Assembly (NCBI GenBank): GCA_016165875.1
Contig: JABBOT010000080.1
Location: 30,499,326 to 30,563,325, forward strand
Source of the DNA: Acanthopleura granulata
Taxonomy: Eukaryota > Mollusca > Polyplacophora > Chitonida > Chitonidae
Direction of reading: 5' to 3'
DNA length: 64,000 nucleotides
The notes under the pieces are model-generated. The model searched no databases and was not told where the DNA came from. It worked only from the letters and a program-made list of their open reading frames with translations. Made by a program: the position numbers and the translations under genes. This document shows, in pieces, positions 1 through 10,229 of the stretch. Within the stretch, counting starts at the first letter, position 1; each line of letters opens with the position of its first letter.

Positions 1-514
1 TTCTGGAGAGTTTGATCGTAAACATGTTTACAACATTGGTACATCTTTCCAGAATGTACGCTCTATGTACAATGGCACAAAACTCATAAACACAGAAGCC
101 TCGAGAATACGCGTCTGAAATGCAGTGCGGGCTATAACGTACACAAAAGAAAAGAACGTATGTCAGGAACTGTCCGGCTTAGCATGAAAACAAATAAAAC
201 AAATATAGTACAATATCTTGAGGACGGGGTTCGTAACAAGCAGGTTGGAGATTCTAACTTCTGTTGAAGACAACCTGTGTTTCACAGATATGACGTGCAT
301 ATCTGTACGTCACATGTGGGGAAGCTCATCAGTATCTTGCCAAAGATCGGTGTTTTACAACGAGAACTCTGGTTTTCTCCATTAGTGATGCTGATTGCCA
401 GGGTTTAAGTGAAAAATCCATGACTAGCCCATTTAAGCAACAATGAAATGAACCAATATTGTGTTGAAGAGTTGGCATGTGGAACAGTTTTTATAATACT
501 CACATATTACCTTT

Positions 515-775
515 GTGATACTCTCTGTGCTTTCAAACATCAAAGCACAATGAGTGATCAATTCATAATTTAGACACATATCTGGAACACATACTTCATA
601 CCGAAACGTCATTGACACATTCCTAGAGAAACTCGAGGTTTCCACTCTAGGTGTCTTGGGAAGAGACCTCCGAATAAACTCTGTACTTTCAAAGAAGAAA
701 AGCACAATGAGTGACCAGTTTTATAATTTAGGCACACATCTAGAACAAATTCTTCATACTGAAACGTCATCCACT
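515..775. repeat. Diverged direct repeat, spacing about 157 bp
   Basis: aaagcacaatgagtgatcaa at 542 and aaagcacaatgagtgaccag at 699 start two similar stretches (both continue through cttcatac-gaaacgtcat). Two minus-strand open frames (433-705, 807-1040) overlap this area but match no family I know. Confidence 0.7.
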
Positions 776-1028
776 CAAAGGCTGATGTGTAGAGTTATGG
801 ATAGTCTTACCTTATAAGCTCTTTGTTTAAAAAACAGATGTTACCAACTGTCTCAGATGTAGTTTTCTGAGAAGACAAGGGAATCGTGAAGAAAACAAAA
901 GCACTTGGTATGCATGATTTTCCTTTCTCTTTCAACTCTGTCAAGGAATCTAGGCGCCGCAACAGATATACCAAGCCGTCAAGCAAATTAGGCTTTCCAA
1001 GGTGATTAATCACAAGACCAGTTTCCAA

Positions 1029-1172
1029 TACAATGTTCATTTAGCACAAACCATTACAGAGCTAACAATTTATACAAAGTAAGAAATCAGGATGGATTCA
1101 TACAATGTTCATTTAGCACAAACCATTACAGAGCTAACAATTTATACAAAGTAAGAAATCAGGATGGATTCA
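1029..1172. repeat. 72-bp exact tandem duplication
   Basis: Units 1029-1100 and 1101-1172 (starting tacaatgttcatttagcac) are identical as read, so the duplication is very recent or homogenised. Confidence 0.95.
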
Positions 1173-1228
1173 TACAAAGAGAACCAATCAACAGTTTTCA
1201 GAGATGAGGGAAAGACTATGCTAATTAT

Positions 1229-1340
1229 TTATTTTACTTCATTGGTGTTTTAGGCCGTTCTCAAGAATATTTCACTTATATGACGGCGTAGTATTTAACA
1301 GCATATACTTCGCCGAATCTGATGGCGGCCTATCGTTTTT
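1229..1340 (-). mobile_element. SINE family 1 tail fragment
   Basis: ttcattggtgttttaggccg and tcaagaatatttcacttata are the conserved 3' domain in reverse; the remainder is lost. Confidence 0.6.
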
Positions 1341-1356
1341 GTTTTATATTATAAGC

Positions 1357-1413
1357 TTAATATATAATATATATATAATAATAATAATAATATATATATA
1401 TATATATATATAT
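1357..1413. repeat. AT/AAT microsatellite
   Basis: Runs of tata and aat, followed at 1450-1480 by further TATAAT-type repeats. Confidence 0.95.
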
Positions 1414-3192
1414 TCTGAGTTATGTTAGAATGGGCTACGCTATTGCATATAATATTATAATATATTATATAATATTATGTTTCTGGCAACACTATATACC
1501 GTAACATTAACAAAGGGTGCGGTTGGAATGTCCCAAGCAAAGTTTGTCTTTATGTAACACAGTATTTTGTAGCAGTAACATATTCTAGTCTGCCATCACT
1601 TAGAAACAAATACGAGCATTCTGTCACTGCGGCAAATTAGTGCAGAGTAATAACACAGCCTGGCCTGTCTCGAAAAATGTAATACTTTAATTTTTTTAAA
1701 AAGGGATAGCTTTTCATCAGATTGCTTTAAACAGTTGAATACCCTTGTTGCACACATATACAAATTCGCATAGCGGATCATCAAAATATGGAAAGTTATC
1801 TAATTTCCCCCTTTTGGGGCTTATATTATCTAATTTCTCTCTTTTGGGGCTTATTTTTGTTGAAACATATCACAAATTTTCTATATTTCAAGCAAATTTT
1901 TGGGTAAGAAATGAATTAGCATAACAGATATCCTGAGTGTTAGAGTTTTCAGGAAACCCTATTTCAGGAACCCCGTGCGCATTTATTATTTGCATTAAGC
2001 ATACCTATGTAGGCAGAGTATTGTATGTGCAACTATGAGATGTCTGAGATAATCAACATATGCTGTCGTGATAGTGCACCTTGGGCCCGTTATATAGCAA
2101 AGCATACAAGGCGTACGCCTCGCATACAACGTTCGTGGTAATGGATAATGAAGAGGCTAGCCATGATGCTAAATGCTTCACTGCTTCATAAAATGGGGCT
2201 CTGCTTTGTAAAACGGGGCTCAACTGGGTAACACGTGATGTTGAAGTGTTTTGCATAAGAATACTTTTATTGGCTGCGTTTTAGTTTTAAACATGTGTTA
2301 AACACATCGTTTACATTTATTATTTGCAGTGTGTAAGACCATACCGTAGGCTAACGGTAACTTCATCGTCACCATGATATGTTCCCGGATCAGTGCCGGA
2401 ATATATTGTGCGACCCTAGATTCAACACACCTTACCTGTGTCAGGTACCGGTAGCTAGTCTTTTAATGTGGGTTAGCATGTTTTTGCTTTTCGCACTGAC
2501 CTAGAATGCAGATTTTACCCGACAGATACTCTATGCCCGTAACCTGATCAGGTTTGTCTGAGCTAACGACATCCGTTTAAATTAGCTAACATTCAGTGGC
2601 TGTGGCCGTGATATTCACGAAACACCTTTTCTTTGTCACAACATGATATATTTATTATATAGTCTTTGGCAAACATGCCGATAGCGCAGTCGAACGCAAC
2701 GGTTTACAAGAGAAAAAACCTTGAGTTGAAGTTAAATATTTGATATTATATATGACATATAATATATAAAGAGTATACAAAGCAGTGCAACTCCGAGTTA
2801 AAGAGAATCCATTCCACCACCTCACTATGAAAGAAATACATACGACTGGTGTTTACTCTGTGTTCTCTTTTATAGGAATGTACCCAACGCAAAAAGAAAG
2901 CTGGGTCAAGTTTGGCAAACATACCGTGTCGTCCATGTATTAATAGAATGTACCTGTAGTTTAAGGTGGCTCATAGATATATACAACTGGTTATAGTTTA
3001 AATAGTCTAATGTTGTTGGACCACTACCCAGTGATATCGTGACACAAGAATATCCACGTCTTTGCCACTGGTAGCTCACCCAAAGTTGAATGTGTATGTT
3101 TTTGGTACACTCGTCTCCTGCCAACATTTAACAACCGTCCAAGGCAGGGATTGAAATACGTGTGGAAGACGAAAGGTCAAGTTGAACCGAAC

Positions 3193-3238
3193 ATGGCGGC
3201 GAGGGAGCTTTTCCTAATTCTACTGATCACATTTGCAG
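3193..3238 (+). CDS. Gene A exon 1: signal peptide
   Basis: The ATG at 3193 opens MAARELFLILLITFA, a short basic n-region followed by a hydrophobic core, then one base (g) before the donor gtaacg: 46 nt, phase 1. The trailing g joins aa at 5326 to make a Glu codon. Genes B and C have signal exons of exactly the same length and phase, which supports this start. An upstream in-frame ATG at 3151 would only add residues before the hydrophobic core. Confidence 0.75.
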
Positions 3239-6200
3239 GTAACGTTGCTCCATTTTCTAGTATGCTACATATATCTTGTCGTTTCTTTTTTTTGTTTGTT
3301 TGTTTGTTTGTTTGCAGTCACCTCAACCACACATAGTTATATCCTCACAGTTTTCTGCAGTTTTTTATACAACAGCTTTCTTTATTCCACGATACCGCTG
3401 AAATACTTTCTTTTTTACGATATGGCTGAAATACTGCCGATGTGATGTTAGGCCATAATCAGTCATTCATTCTTTATATCGAGTTTAAGTTTTAGATTGC
3501 TGAAGACTTTACAGTGGAATACATCTTTGTGCATAAATCGCACTGATGCATCATGATATGTTAAGTTGGTATGGAGAATAAGCTCCTGTCAGTTATTGTC
3601 TGTTGATAGCATTCGAAATTTATACATGTATATCCCAGGCACAGTATATATCATGATGAATTTGAGCACTGTAGGGGCCTCCTTGGCTCAGTTGGTTTGT
3701 ACGTTATGGCAGCGCAAAGACCCAGGAGTCTTCAACCAATGCGGTCGCTGTGAGTTCAAGTCCAGTTCTTGCTGGCTTCCTCTCTTCCCGTATGTGGAAA
3801 GGTCTGTCAGAAGGTGGCGGATGGTTGTAGATTTCCCTCAGGGTCTGCCCGGTTTTCCCCCACCACAATGCTCACCGCTGCTGTATAAGCGAAGTATTCT
3901 TGAGTACGGCGTAAAACACCAATCAAATAAGTAAATAAATAAATATAACACTGTAAGTTCATCCTTTATTGGTCATCCGAAATGTGGATTCATAATTATT
4001 CCTGGCTTCTTCTCTGGCCGAATGCCGTAAGGTCTGCCAGAAACCTGCGGTTGGTCGCGATTTTCCCCGGCATCTTTCTGTCTTCTTCCCACCATAATGC
4101 TGGTCGCCGTCGTATCAACGAAATATTCTTGAGTACGACATTACGCACCAGATAAATTAAATAAATAAAGCAATACTATTCCCGTAAGGGATTTATCCCA
4201 TTTCTTTTGCTTCAGAGACCAATTTCCTTCCACTGGTTTACAACGAGCACTTCTGTTTCCCCCACTCATAACACACTGAAGACCATCGCACAATAGTATA
4301 TTCTTCAGCATTTAAAAAATAGCAAAGAAAATAAAAAGTACCGGTAAGGAACAAAAATCGGTATTACGGGTGTTTCTAAAGGCCGGCGAGTTCCGAGATG
4401 TTGACAACTATTACAGCTGGTTGTCATTGTTTTGGAATGTAATAGGCATGTAAAACGTTTTCAGGATTTAATGTATGTCCGAGGTGCTATAAAACAATGT
4501 TGTTGATTGTTACAATCGATACGATATCTTCTTTGAATTGTAAGAAAGTTGTTTCGCTTAAATCATCGACAAGCCACCCGTTTTCTTCATCATCCATCTT
4601 GTCGTTACTTTTGGAACACATAATGGGAACAGTGTCAGTAACAATGGCACGTGTTTTTTTGATTTCTCCAAAAACTTTACTATGTCCTGTTTCAGAGTGC
4701 AGCGTACTGTTTGAAAACAGAGAGTGGACAAAAGGTACAAGTATAGCATGTAATACATATCCTCTATCTATCTTATTCTCTATTTTCAACATTGTCAAGT
4801 TGCAACGTACTTGGTAAGGGATTGGTAATTATCATTCCCCAGATCACCCGACCTCGGGGAGGGCGCTCTAACCACCAGGCCACCGTGGTGGTCTTGGTAG
4901 TAATGAGCGGTAAACAAAGCTTACTCATTCGTTGAGGATCGTTTGTCTTTCTCAAAGCTGGTGTTCATAACTGCGCATCACATGTGGGAAAGTTCGTCAG
5001 TAACTTGCCAAAGGCCTGTAGATTATCTCGAACATCCTAGTTTCCTCAATGTATGAAACAGACCGCCGTCGCATAAGTGAACATTCTTAAGAATGTAATG
5101 GCGATAAGTCAAAGATTAAATAATCTGTGTTTAAAGCCTTACTGGCAATACATCACCCTCCACCTACGCATCGTGGCAAAAAACCGAAAACGGGAAAAAA
5201 GAAAAGGTCAGAAGCATGTTGTATACGACATGACTTCGTCCGCAATCAGCGGAAGTTGATATATAGTCGAGATGACGATAACTGAAAGGATGATCTTCAT
5301 TCAGAAACTTTCATTAATTCTGCAGAATGCCTTGACTTGGCCATTGTTGGAGGTGGGATAGGGGGTACTTACACAGGGTGGAGACTCAAAGATCGAGGTT
5401 TGAAAATCGGCATCTTCGAAAGCACTGATAGAATCGGGGGCCGGATGCACAGCGTGTTTCTTCCCTCTATTCCGAATGTCCCAGCTGAGCTCGGAGCTAT
5501 GAGATTCTTAGAGGGTGTACATACCACGCTGGAAGGTTTATTACCGAGGCTTGGCCTGCGGTCAGAAGCGTTTGCGCTGGATCGACACAGTAAGCTGTTC
5601 TACACGCGAGGAAAGCGGATGGGAGTGATGGACTTTGTGGGTGGGGATAGTCCCTACAGGTTGGCTCCCACGGAGAACAGAAGTCCTTTAATACTCGCAT
5701 GGTAATATTATTTGTATATCCGACTATCCCGGCAGTAATTGTAACAGCTGTTGTTTCGTATACAGACATGTTAAATTTTTAGACCATCCAAGATATTAAG
5801 ATATGGATGCCCATAGAGGATATCTCGCTACCTGGCTACCTCGACCTTCCCAACAGAGGGAGAGGTAGAGAGGTAGTGCGGCCGCGAGGCAGCGAAGCCA
5901 GATAGCCAGGTAGTGATGCGAGGCAGGAAGGTAGCGAGATTAACATAGTATGGCGACTTCATTACCTAGCATCGCTACCTCGCTATAACCATGCACTTTG
6001 CCCACGGTTCGTGCAATTTTGAGAAAACTGGGCACTGTATTTCTATGGGTCCCTAGCAATACGGTACACAATTGTGAAAACGACTTGATGAACCTTACAT
6101 GCACTCACACACACACACACGTACACATACCCACATGTCCTGTGTATAAATGGATGAACAGAATGGAGGACATTGGCCAGCCAAAACAAATCGGTCCAAG

Positions 6201-9200
6201 CGGTACATGTACGGGGTTGCTTTTTCTCCTCTACTACGTCATTGTGTCTGTATTGCTTTGCTCGTTATAGGAGATAATACAATTTACAAACATTCCAGGG
6301 TAACAACAAAACATGAAGTGCTGTTACGCAGCTTGGAACCGGCATGCCATGTATCCGGGACAAGTAATCACGCCCATTCACCGTGTTCTGGCTGACAAAG
6401 CCACTCCACCAGACTTTTGCTATATGATTGTGATAAGCTTAATAAAATAAGCGTTGATACCTTATGAAAGCGAACGTATGAATAACGATCTGAAAAAATT
6501 GGCGTATTTTCAGTATTTATTGCATATTCATTTAACATTGAGATGAAGAAATGTATTATTTTCCACGCAGGAATTCCTCTCAGCAACTACTGAATACCAG
6601 TGAACCAGACAAGATCGCTGACATCGAGGACGCTGTGACGATGGATGGTGTCCCCGTGTATCAACAAGGGTATGACACTGTCATATTCCACCTGGCATTT
6701 CCCTGTGCTATTATTCTTCTAGGACTGTATATAAGACACATAACGCTGATCGATCTCTACCATCAAGCTGCACGGCTAACACAGGATCAAACTGATCTTG
6801 AGTATAAGTTTTAATAAAGCACAGAACTGTAAGCACCAGTTCTCTGTACTTACTCTGTACCGATATACAGCCTGTGGAATTATCAAAGCGTGCATTTCGT
6901 CAAATACTACACAAAACAGAGCGCCACGACTGCAAGATATACAGTACAAAGTGTGACCCTGCTACACTGTGTTATATAATAATGCACGAGTAATGCAATG
7001 CTCACCGTGTAATGTAATAATAATTTACGTGTTATGTAATATCGTCGCATAATGGGCAGGCAGATTGACAAATCAAAGGCGGTGTTAACTGAAACCAGGA
7101 AACTAATGGGGGTAAGACTAAAGTAATGTTGAAATCGAGCGTTTGTGATGCCCACACCCTTACCTTTCAATGCTAATAAGCAACTTAACGAAGGCCTAAG
7201 GCTTCCATCGGGCACTGTCGCGTGTCCTATTTGAAGTAACTGAAAGACACACACAGGTTTCTTGACGTACTTCAATAAGCACAGAATGACACATATACTT
7301 GCTGTTGTGCATGTTATTACATTACACCGATTTTTATTACAATACCCAGGGATTGTTTTTATTACATCACTCGACAAATTCAATTACATTACGCAGTGAT
7401 ATTACTTAAAACTGAATTTTTTATCACATTACACGGTGAGTGTTAATTTACTCGTGTATTATTATATAACACGGTGTAACAGATCCCAAATTTTCATTGG
7501 AATACAGAAATTTCTAAACGTAAATTTGGATTTGTTTATATATAGGTATCTGAACGCCCTAAACAAAGTTTGGACCAATGAAGCTAAAGAATACATCAAT
7601 ATGTTCGTCCCGTTCGAAACGCTTTTCGATGCGAATATCAACGCCGTTCATAGGATTGTGGTACGCAATCCGAGTCTGCCTCCCCAGTACACAAGAACCG
7701 TGGTGGGCGGGCTCGAGCAAGTCCCGCGGAAATTAGCGGAACAGTTTCTCTCTGCCAATGACAGGTAAGGATTGCATGCTCAACTCATTCACACTTTTAT
7801 TCCACGTTCCAGCAAAAACCTGCCTAAGTTTGTGAAGTTTTCAACATTCTTATTCATGTTGCTAGTTGATTAACTGTGTCAAATGTCGGTCCCTTCTGAT
7901 AAAGTTTGGTGTGACAGTTCATTCTGAGGACTCTCAGACCTAGTTTGAAAGCAATCTTGCCATACGTAGGTTTTGTACATTTAACGTGGGATATGCTCTG
8001 ACTTTCCCTATTTACTTTCCCATTTTTGTATTTTCAACTTTTAATTATTTCCTTTTTCATTATCTCATGGTACATAATTGCTACAAAGATGCTTTCACTA
8101 CTCACACTCTCTTTGCTTTAATAGACAGTAAGACACATATTCTGGTAAATTTTTTTTGTTTTGATGACAGAATTGGAAGGGGATAGGGGATGTGGGGTCA
8201 CCCTGATTAAGTCCATCGTTCTTGTTAGTGTAAAGATTGTTTCTTGCATGGTTTTTATCCCACATTTCTTGCCTACACCATTATCTAGGGTTTCAAAATG
8301 CACAAATTGCATTTATAAGTGTTTTCACCTGATTTCATTTACACAGGCACGGAATTCAGCTCAACCGAAGAATAAATACCATTCGAAAAGTTTGGTTAAA
8401 TGACAGATTTGTATATCAGCTGACAGCGTTTGAAACAGAAACCGTAGACGGCCATACAACGGACAAATGGGTAAGCAATGACATCGTTATTGTGAAAAAA
8501 AAATTTTTTTGCTCAACAGTGCTTCCGTGCTAAGAGATTTATTCTTGCAAAGTGTAATAGATACAGTTCCTATGCCATTACCGTGCTAAAATGAGCAAAT
8601 AATAACAACACTTACCATTCTAGTTTTAAAGCTGTGAGCGATTTTCATACAAAGGAAATACCTCGTGCCCCGTGAAACAATATTGAGTGCTGTGGTGCTT
8701 CTCCACATAAGAGTGAAGGAGAAGGCCAGATGAGTCTTTGCCATTAGCAATAAGCCTAGTATGAAAACCTGGTGACTTTGTACAGCGCGCAGCATTCCTT
8801 CTTAAATCGCAACTTCATTCACCAGCATTCATACAGCGTATGACGCGAAATAGAAAGCGGCATGTAAGTGAGCGAGTAAGGTGTGCCACTTCCAACCAAG
8901 AAAAAATTAACTATTCGGGAGCGTCTCACCGGCACCGTCGTGTGGCCGTTTGTGCAGTCTAACGTTCGTTAAAGAGCAGTTGTGTCTTCCATCAATACTG
9001 CATTTATGTTGCTACGTCACACGGGGGAAAGTTTGTCGGTCACTACATAGATTGTCCCTCCGGCTTCTACCACCTTTAGAGCTGACCGTGATCGTGTAAC
9101 TGAAAAATGAATGAATTCATAGGTGTTTGATCACAGCATACAGTCAGTTAAATTCACAATAAATTCGGAATTTCTAGTTAAACTTGGATAATTTTCTAAA

Positions 9201-9961
9201 TCATTTATGAGTATTAAAATGGTAAGCGTGTGTTGGTTTTCTCTTCCCTTCATCTCTAGGTGAATCCTCACACGATTTGTGCGAATCAGGTGATTCTGGC
9301 TCTTCCTCCCAAGGCCCTGCAAAACATCCAGTGGTATCCCATGCAGCAGTACCCAGCCATGCAAACGGCATTTAAGGCCGTTACGGAACACAGTGCTATG
9401 AAACTGTTTCTGGTCTACCCAAATGCCTGGTGGAGTAATCTTAACATCAGCGAGAAGGCCTTCACCACGGACCTCCCTCTTCGCCAAGGCGGAGAGGTTG
9501 GACGTTTCTGGAATTCCTCGGGGCACGAAATCGCCATGTTCATGGCTTCGTATGCCGATGGTGAAAACAACAACAATTATTGGCACACTTTGCGCAACTC
9601 CGAGGGTACTCTTTCGTCTTCCGCCGTCCCGAAAGCACTGTCCGTCAGCACGAGGGTCGCGAAACAAGTGCAGCACCACCTGGCCGACGTGTATGGTATA
9701 AGTCCCGATGACATCCCTGAGCCGCTAGATGGCGTGATGCACATATGGGACAGTGAACAAACTGGCGGCGCCTGGCACTCGTGCAAACCTGGCTATAAGC
9801 CTAAAGTCGTTTCAAAAATGGTCAGACAACCGTCTCCTTCCGATCGAGTGTTTATTATAACGAATGCCTTCTCGAGAACTTTGTCCACATGGTCTGAAGG
9901 CGTTTTAGAAGCCGCCGATGATATTCTGGCCGAGTTTTTCAACCTTCAAGGACTTATTTGA
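3193..9961 (+). CDS. Secreted LAAO-type flavin amine oxidase, gene A (six coding exons)
   Basis: Coding exons by splice-site and frame continuity: 3193-3238, 5326-5701, 6571-6669, 7546-7764, 8347-8470 and 9260-9961, giving 1566 nt and about 521 residues, normal for the family. All junctions are GT-AG and every joined frame is open. Features: signal peptide 1-15; FAD dinucleotide fold with GGGIGG at 24-29 and acidic residue E47; DRIGGR ending at R55; ELGAMRF with R75, the position that in LAAO relatives contacts the substrate carboxylate; VVGG in exon 4; VILALPP near 299-305; a C-terminal FAD motif region near 488-502. Family knowledge: flavin amine/amino-acid oxidases deaminate amino acids oxidatively and release hydrogen peroxide; secreted molluscan members are antibacterial. 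Substrate here is inferred only. First member of a same-strand array with genes B and C. Oddities: no mini-exon between signal peptide and FAD domain, and the usual Gly-Glu of the C-terminal FAD motif reads Thr-Asn. Confidence 0.85.
3674..3948 (+). mobile_element. SINE family 1, near full length
   Basis: The tRNA-like head has box A-like tggctcagttgg and box B-like gagttcaagtcc, followed by a body with gtctgcccggttttcccccac and ending attcttgagtacggcgtaaaacaccaatcaaataagtaaataaa. It sits in gene A intron 1. This family is the commonest repeat here. Confidence 0.85.
3999..4170 (+). mobile_element. SINE family 1, 5'-truncated
   Basis: Begins in the body (cctggcttcttctctggccg) and ends with attcttgagtacgac and an aataaataaa tail. 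Lies about 50 bp after a fuller copy in the same orientation. Confidence 0.8.
4843..4890 (-). mobile_element. SINE head remnant
   Basis: ggcgctctaaccaccaggcc is the complement of a tRNA-like box A region as in family 2; the rest is not evident. Confidence 0.45.
4970..5120 (+). mobile_element. Short repeat family 4 (SINE 3'-domain type)
   Basis: Begins catcacatgtgggaaagttc, then cagtaacttgccaaaggcct and gccgtcgcataagtgaacat. Related diverged copies: 290-400, 4220-4330, 9008-9120, 29210-29330, 32930-33135 and 60385-60540. The shared end resembles family 1. Confidence 0.6.
5326..5701 (+). CDS. Gene A exon 2: N-terminal FAD-binding domain
   Basis: Acceptor attctgcag ends at 5325 and donor tg|gtaata is at 5701/5702; the exon is 376 nt, phase 1 to phase 2. 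It encodes E-C-L-D-LAIVGGGIGG, the Rossmann dinucleotide motif, then an acidic residue about 20 positions on (IFEST), DRIGGRMHS and ELGAMRF. These are the diagnostic N-terminal motifs of flavin amine oxidases. The equivalent gene B exon (31854-32229) has the same length. Confidence 0.88.
5822..5940. mobile_element. Short inverted-repeat element in gene A intron 2
   Basis: atctcgctacct at 5822 is mirrored by aggtagcgagat ending at 5940. The inside is rich in gaggtag and gaggcag motifs, also mirrored in part. It is MITE-like in size, but no target duplication was identified. Confidence 0.6.
6101..6120. repeat. CA dinucleotide microsatellite
   Basis: A cactcacacacac run inside gene A intron 2. 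Confidence 0.9.
6571..6669 (+). CDS. Gene A exon 3
   Basis: Acceptor ttccacgcag ends at 6570; donor gg|gtatga follows 6669. The exon is 99 nt, phase 2 to phase 2. It encodes NSSQQLLNTSEPDKIADIED and onward to DGVPVYQQ. The gene B exon at 33448-33546 is also 99 nt and shares LNTS-PD-IADIE and DGVPVY, so the boundaries are well supported. Confidence 0.8.
7546..7764 (+). CDS. Gene A exon 4: central domain with VVGG motif
   Basis: Acceptor tatatatag ends at 7545; donor ag|gtaagg follows 7764; 219 nt, phase 2 to 2, identical in length to gene B exon 5 (34193-34411). Shared residues with gene B include YLN, NEAK-Y, NINAV and the run VVGG(L/M)-(Q/N)V(P) before the Leu-Ala-(Glu/Gln)-Gln-Phe helix. 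In flavin amine oxidases a GG segment followed by a Pro and a helix marks the start of the second FAD/substrate region. Confidence 0.85.
8347..8470 (+). CDS. Gene A exon 5
   Basis: Acceptor catttacacag ends at 8346; donor tgg|gtaagc follows 8470; 124 nt, phase 2 to phase 0. It encodes HGIQLNRRINTIRK and ends HTTDKW. It pairs with the 124-nt gene B exon at 37047-37170 (H-I-LN-RV-SIRK), so it is real despite its modest length. Confidence 0.8.
9260..9961 (+). CDS. Gene A exon 6: C-terminal oxidase domain and stop
   Basis: Acceptor tcatctctag ends at 9259; the frame runs 233 residues to TGA at 9959-9961. Opens VNPHTICANQVILALPP, the conserved strand-turn before the substrate domain; continues with NAWW, TTDLPLRQGG, ASYADG, DGVMHIWD and CKPGYKPK; ends with ITNAFSR then TWSEGVLEAADDIL. 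N-glycosylation sequons NIS and NSS fit a secreted enzyme. The usual C-terminal Gly-Glu is replaced by Thr-Asn and the usual Gly before Trp is Thr. Confidence 0.9.
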   Translation: MNPHTICANQVILALPPKALQNIQWYPMQQYPAMQTAFKAVTEHSAMKLFLVYPNAWWSNLNISEKAFTTDLPLRQGGEVGRFWNSSGHEIAMFMASYADGENNNNYWHTLRNSEGTLSSSAVPKALSVSTRVAKQVQHHLADVYGISPDDIPEPLDGVMHIWDSEQTGGAWHSCKPGYKPKVVSKMVRQPSPSDRVFIITNAFSRTLSTWSEGVLEAADDILAEFFNLQGLI

Positions 9962-10221
9962 ACAAGTTTCGTGGATTAAGGCTAGCCTATGTCCCTGATA
10001 AATTAGGCAAACGATTTTCGTGCTTTGAAAAGAAAAACCGGTATATATACAGGTATCAGTATGTTTAATCGCTATGATAAGATTGTTAAGGGTATCGAAT
10101 AGCCTACACCGGTATATCGTTTAACAATCTTGTTCCAGTTGGCGATTTAGAAATATTGTTTAGAGAGCCTTTCCCAAAATCTGTAAAATAGAGTTTTACA
10201 TCTGCATTAAGTATGTTTATA

Positions 10222-10227
10222 AATAAA
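10222..10227 (+). promoter_or_regulatory. Candidate polyadenylation signal of gene A
   Basis: AATAAA lies about 260 bp after the gene A stop, in AT-rich sequence. No closer canonical signal was noticed. Such hexamers are frequent in AT-rich DNA, so this is a candidate only. Confidence 0.4.
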
Positions 10228-10229
10228 CC

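Larger units (their letters stand above)
1..3190. other. Gene-free upstream region
   Basis: Apart from the repeats listed (515-775, 1029-1172, 1229-1413), I see a 31-bp duplication at about 1797-1855 (cttttggggcttat twice) and AT-rich unique sequence. The promoter of gene A should lie here, but I cannot pick out a convincing TATA box. Confidence 0.5.

Noticed and set aside
433..1040. Two minus-strand open frames near the left edge
   Set aside because: They overlap diverged direct repeats, have no recognisable domain and no clear splice partners.
3660..3800. tRNA gene suggested by box A/B-like sequences
   Set aside because: Continuous with a SINE body and A-rich tail present in many copies; the head does not form a convincing cloverleaf. 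The same applies to 30566, 13640-13715 and 4843-4890.
4487..4817. Open frames of about 100 residues on both strands in gene A intron 1
   Set aside because: No recognised domain; both-strand openness suggests chance or an old repeat. A mobile-element origin is possible but not shown.
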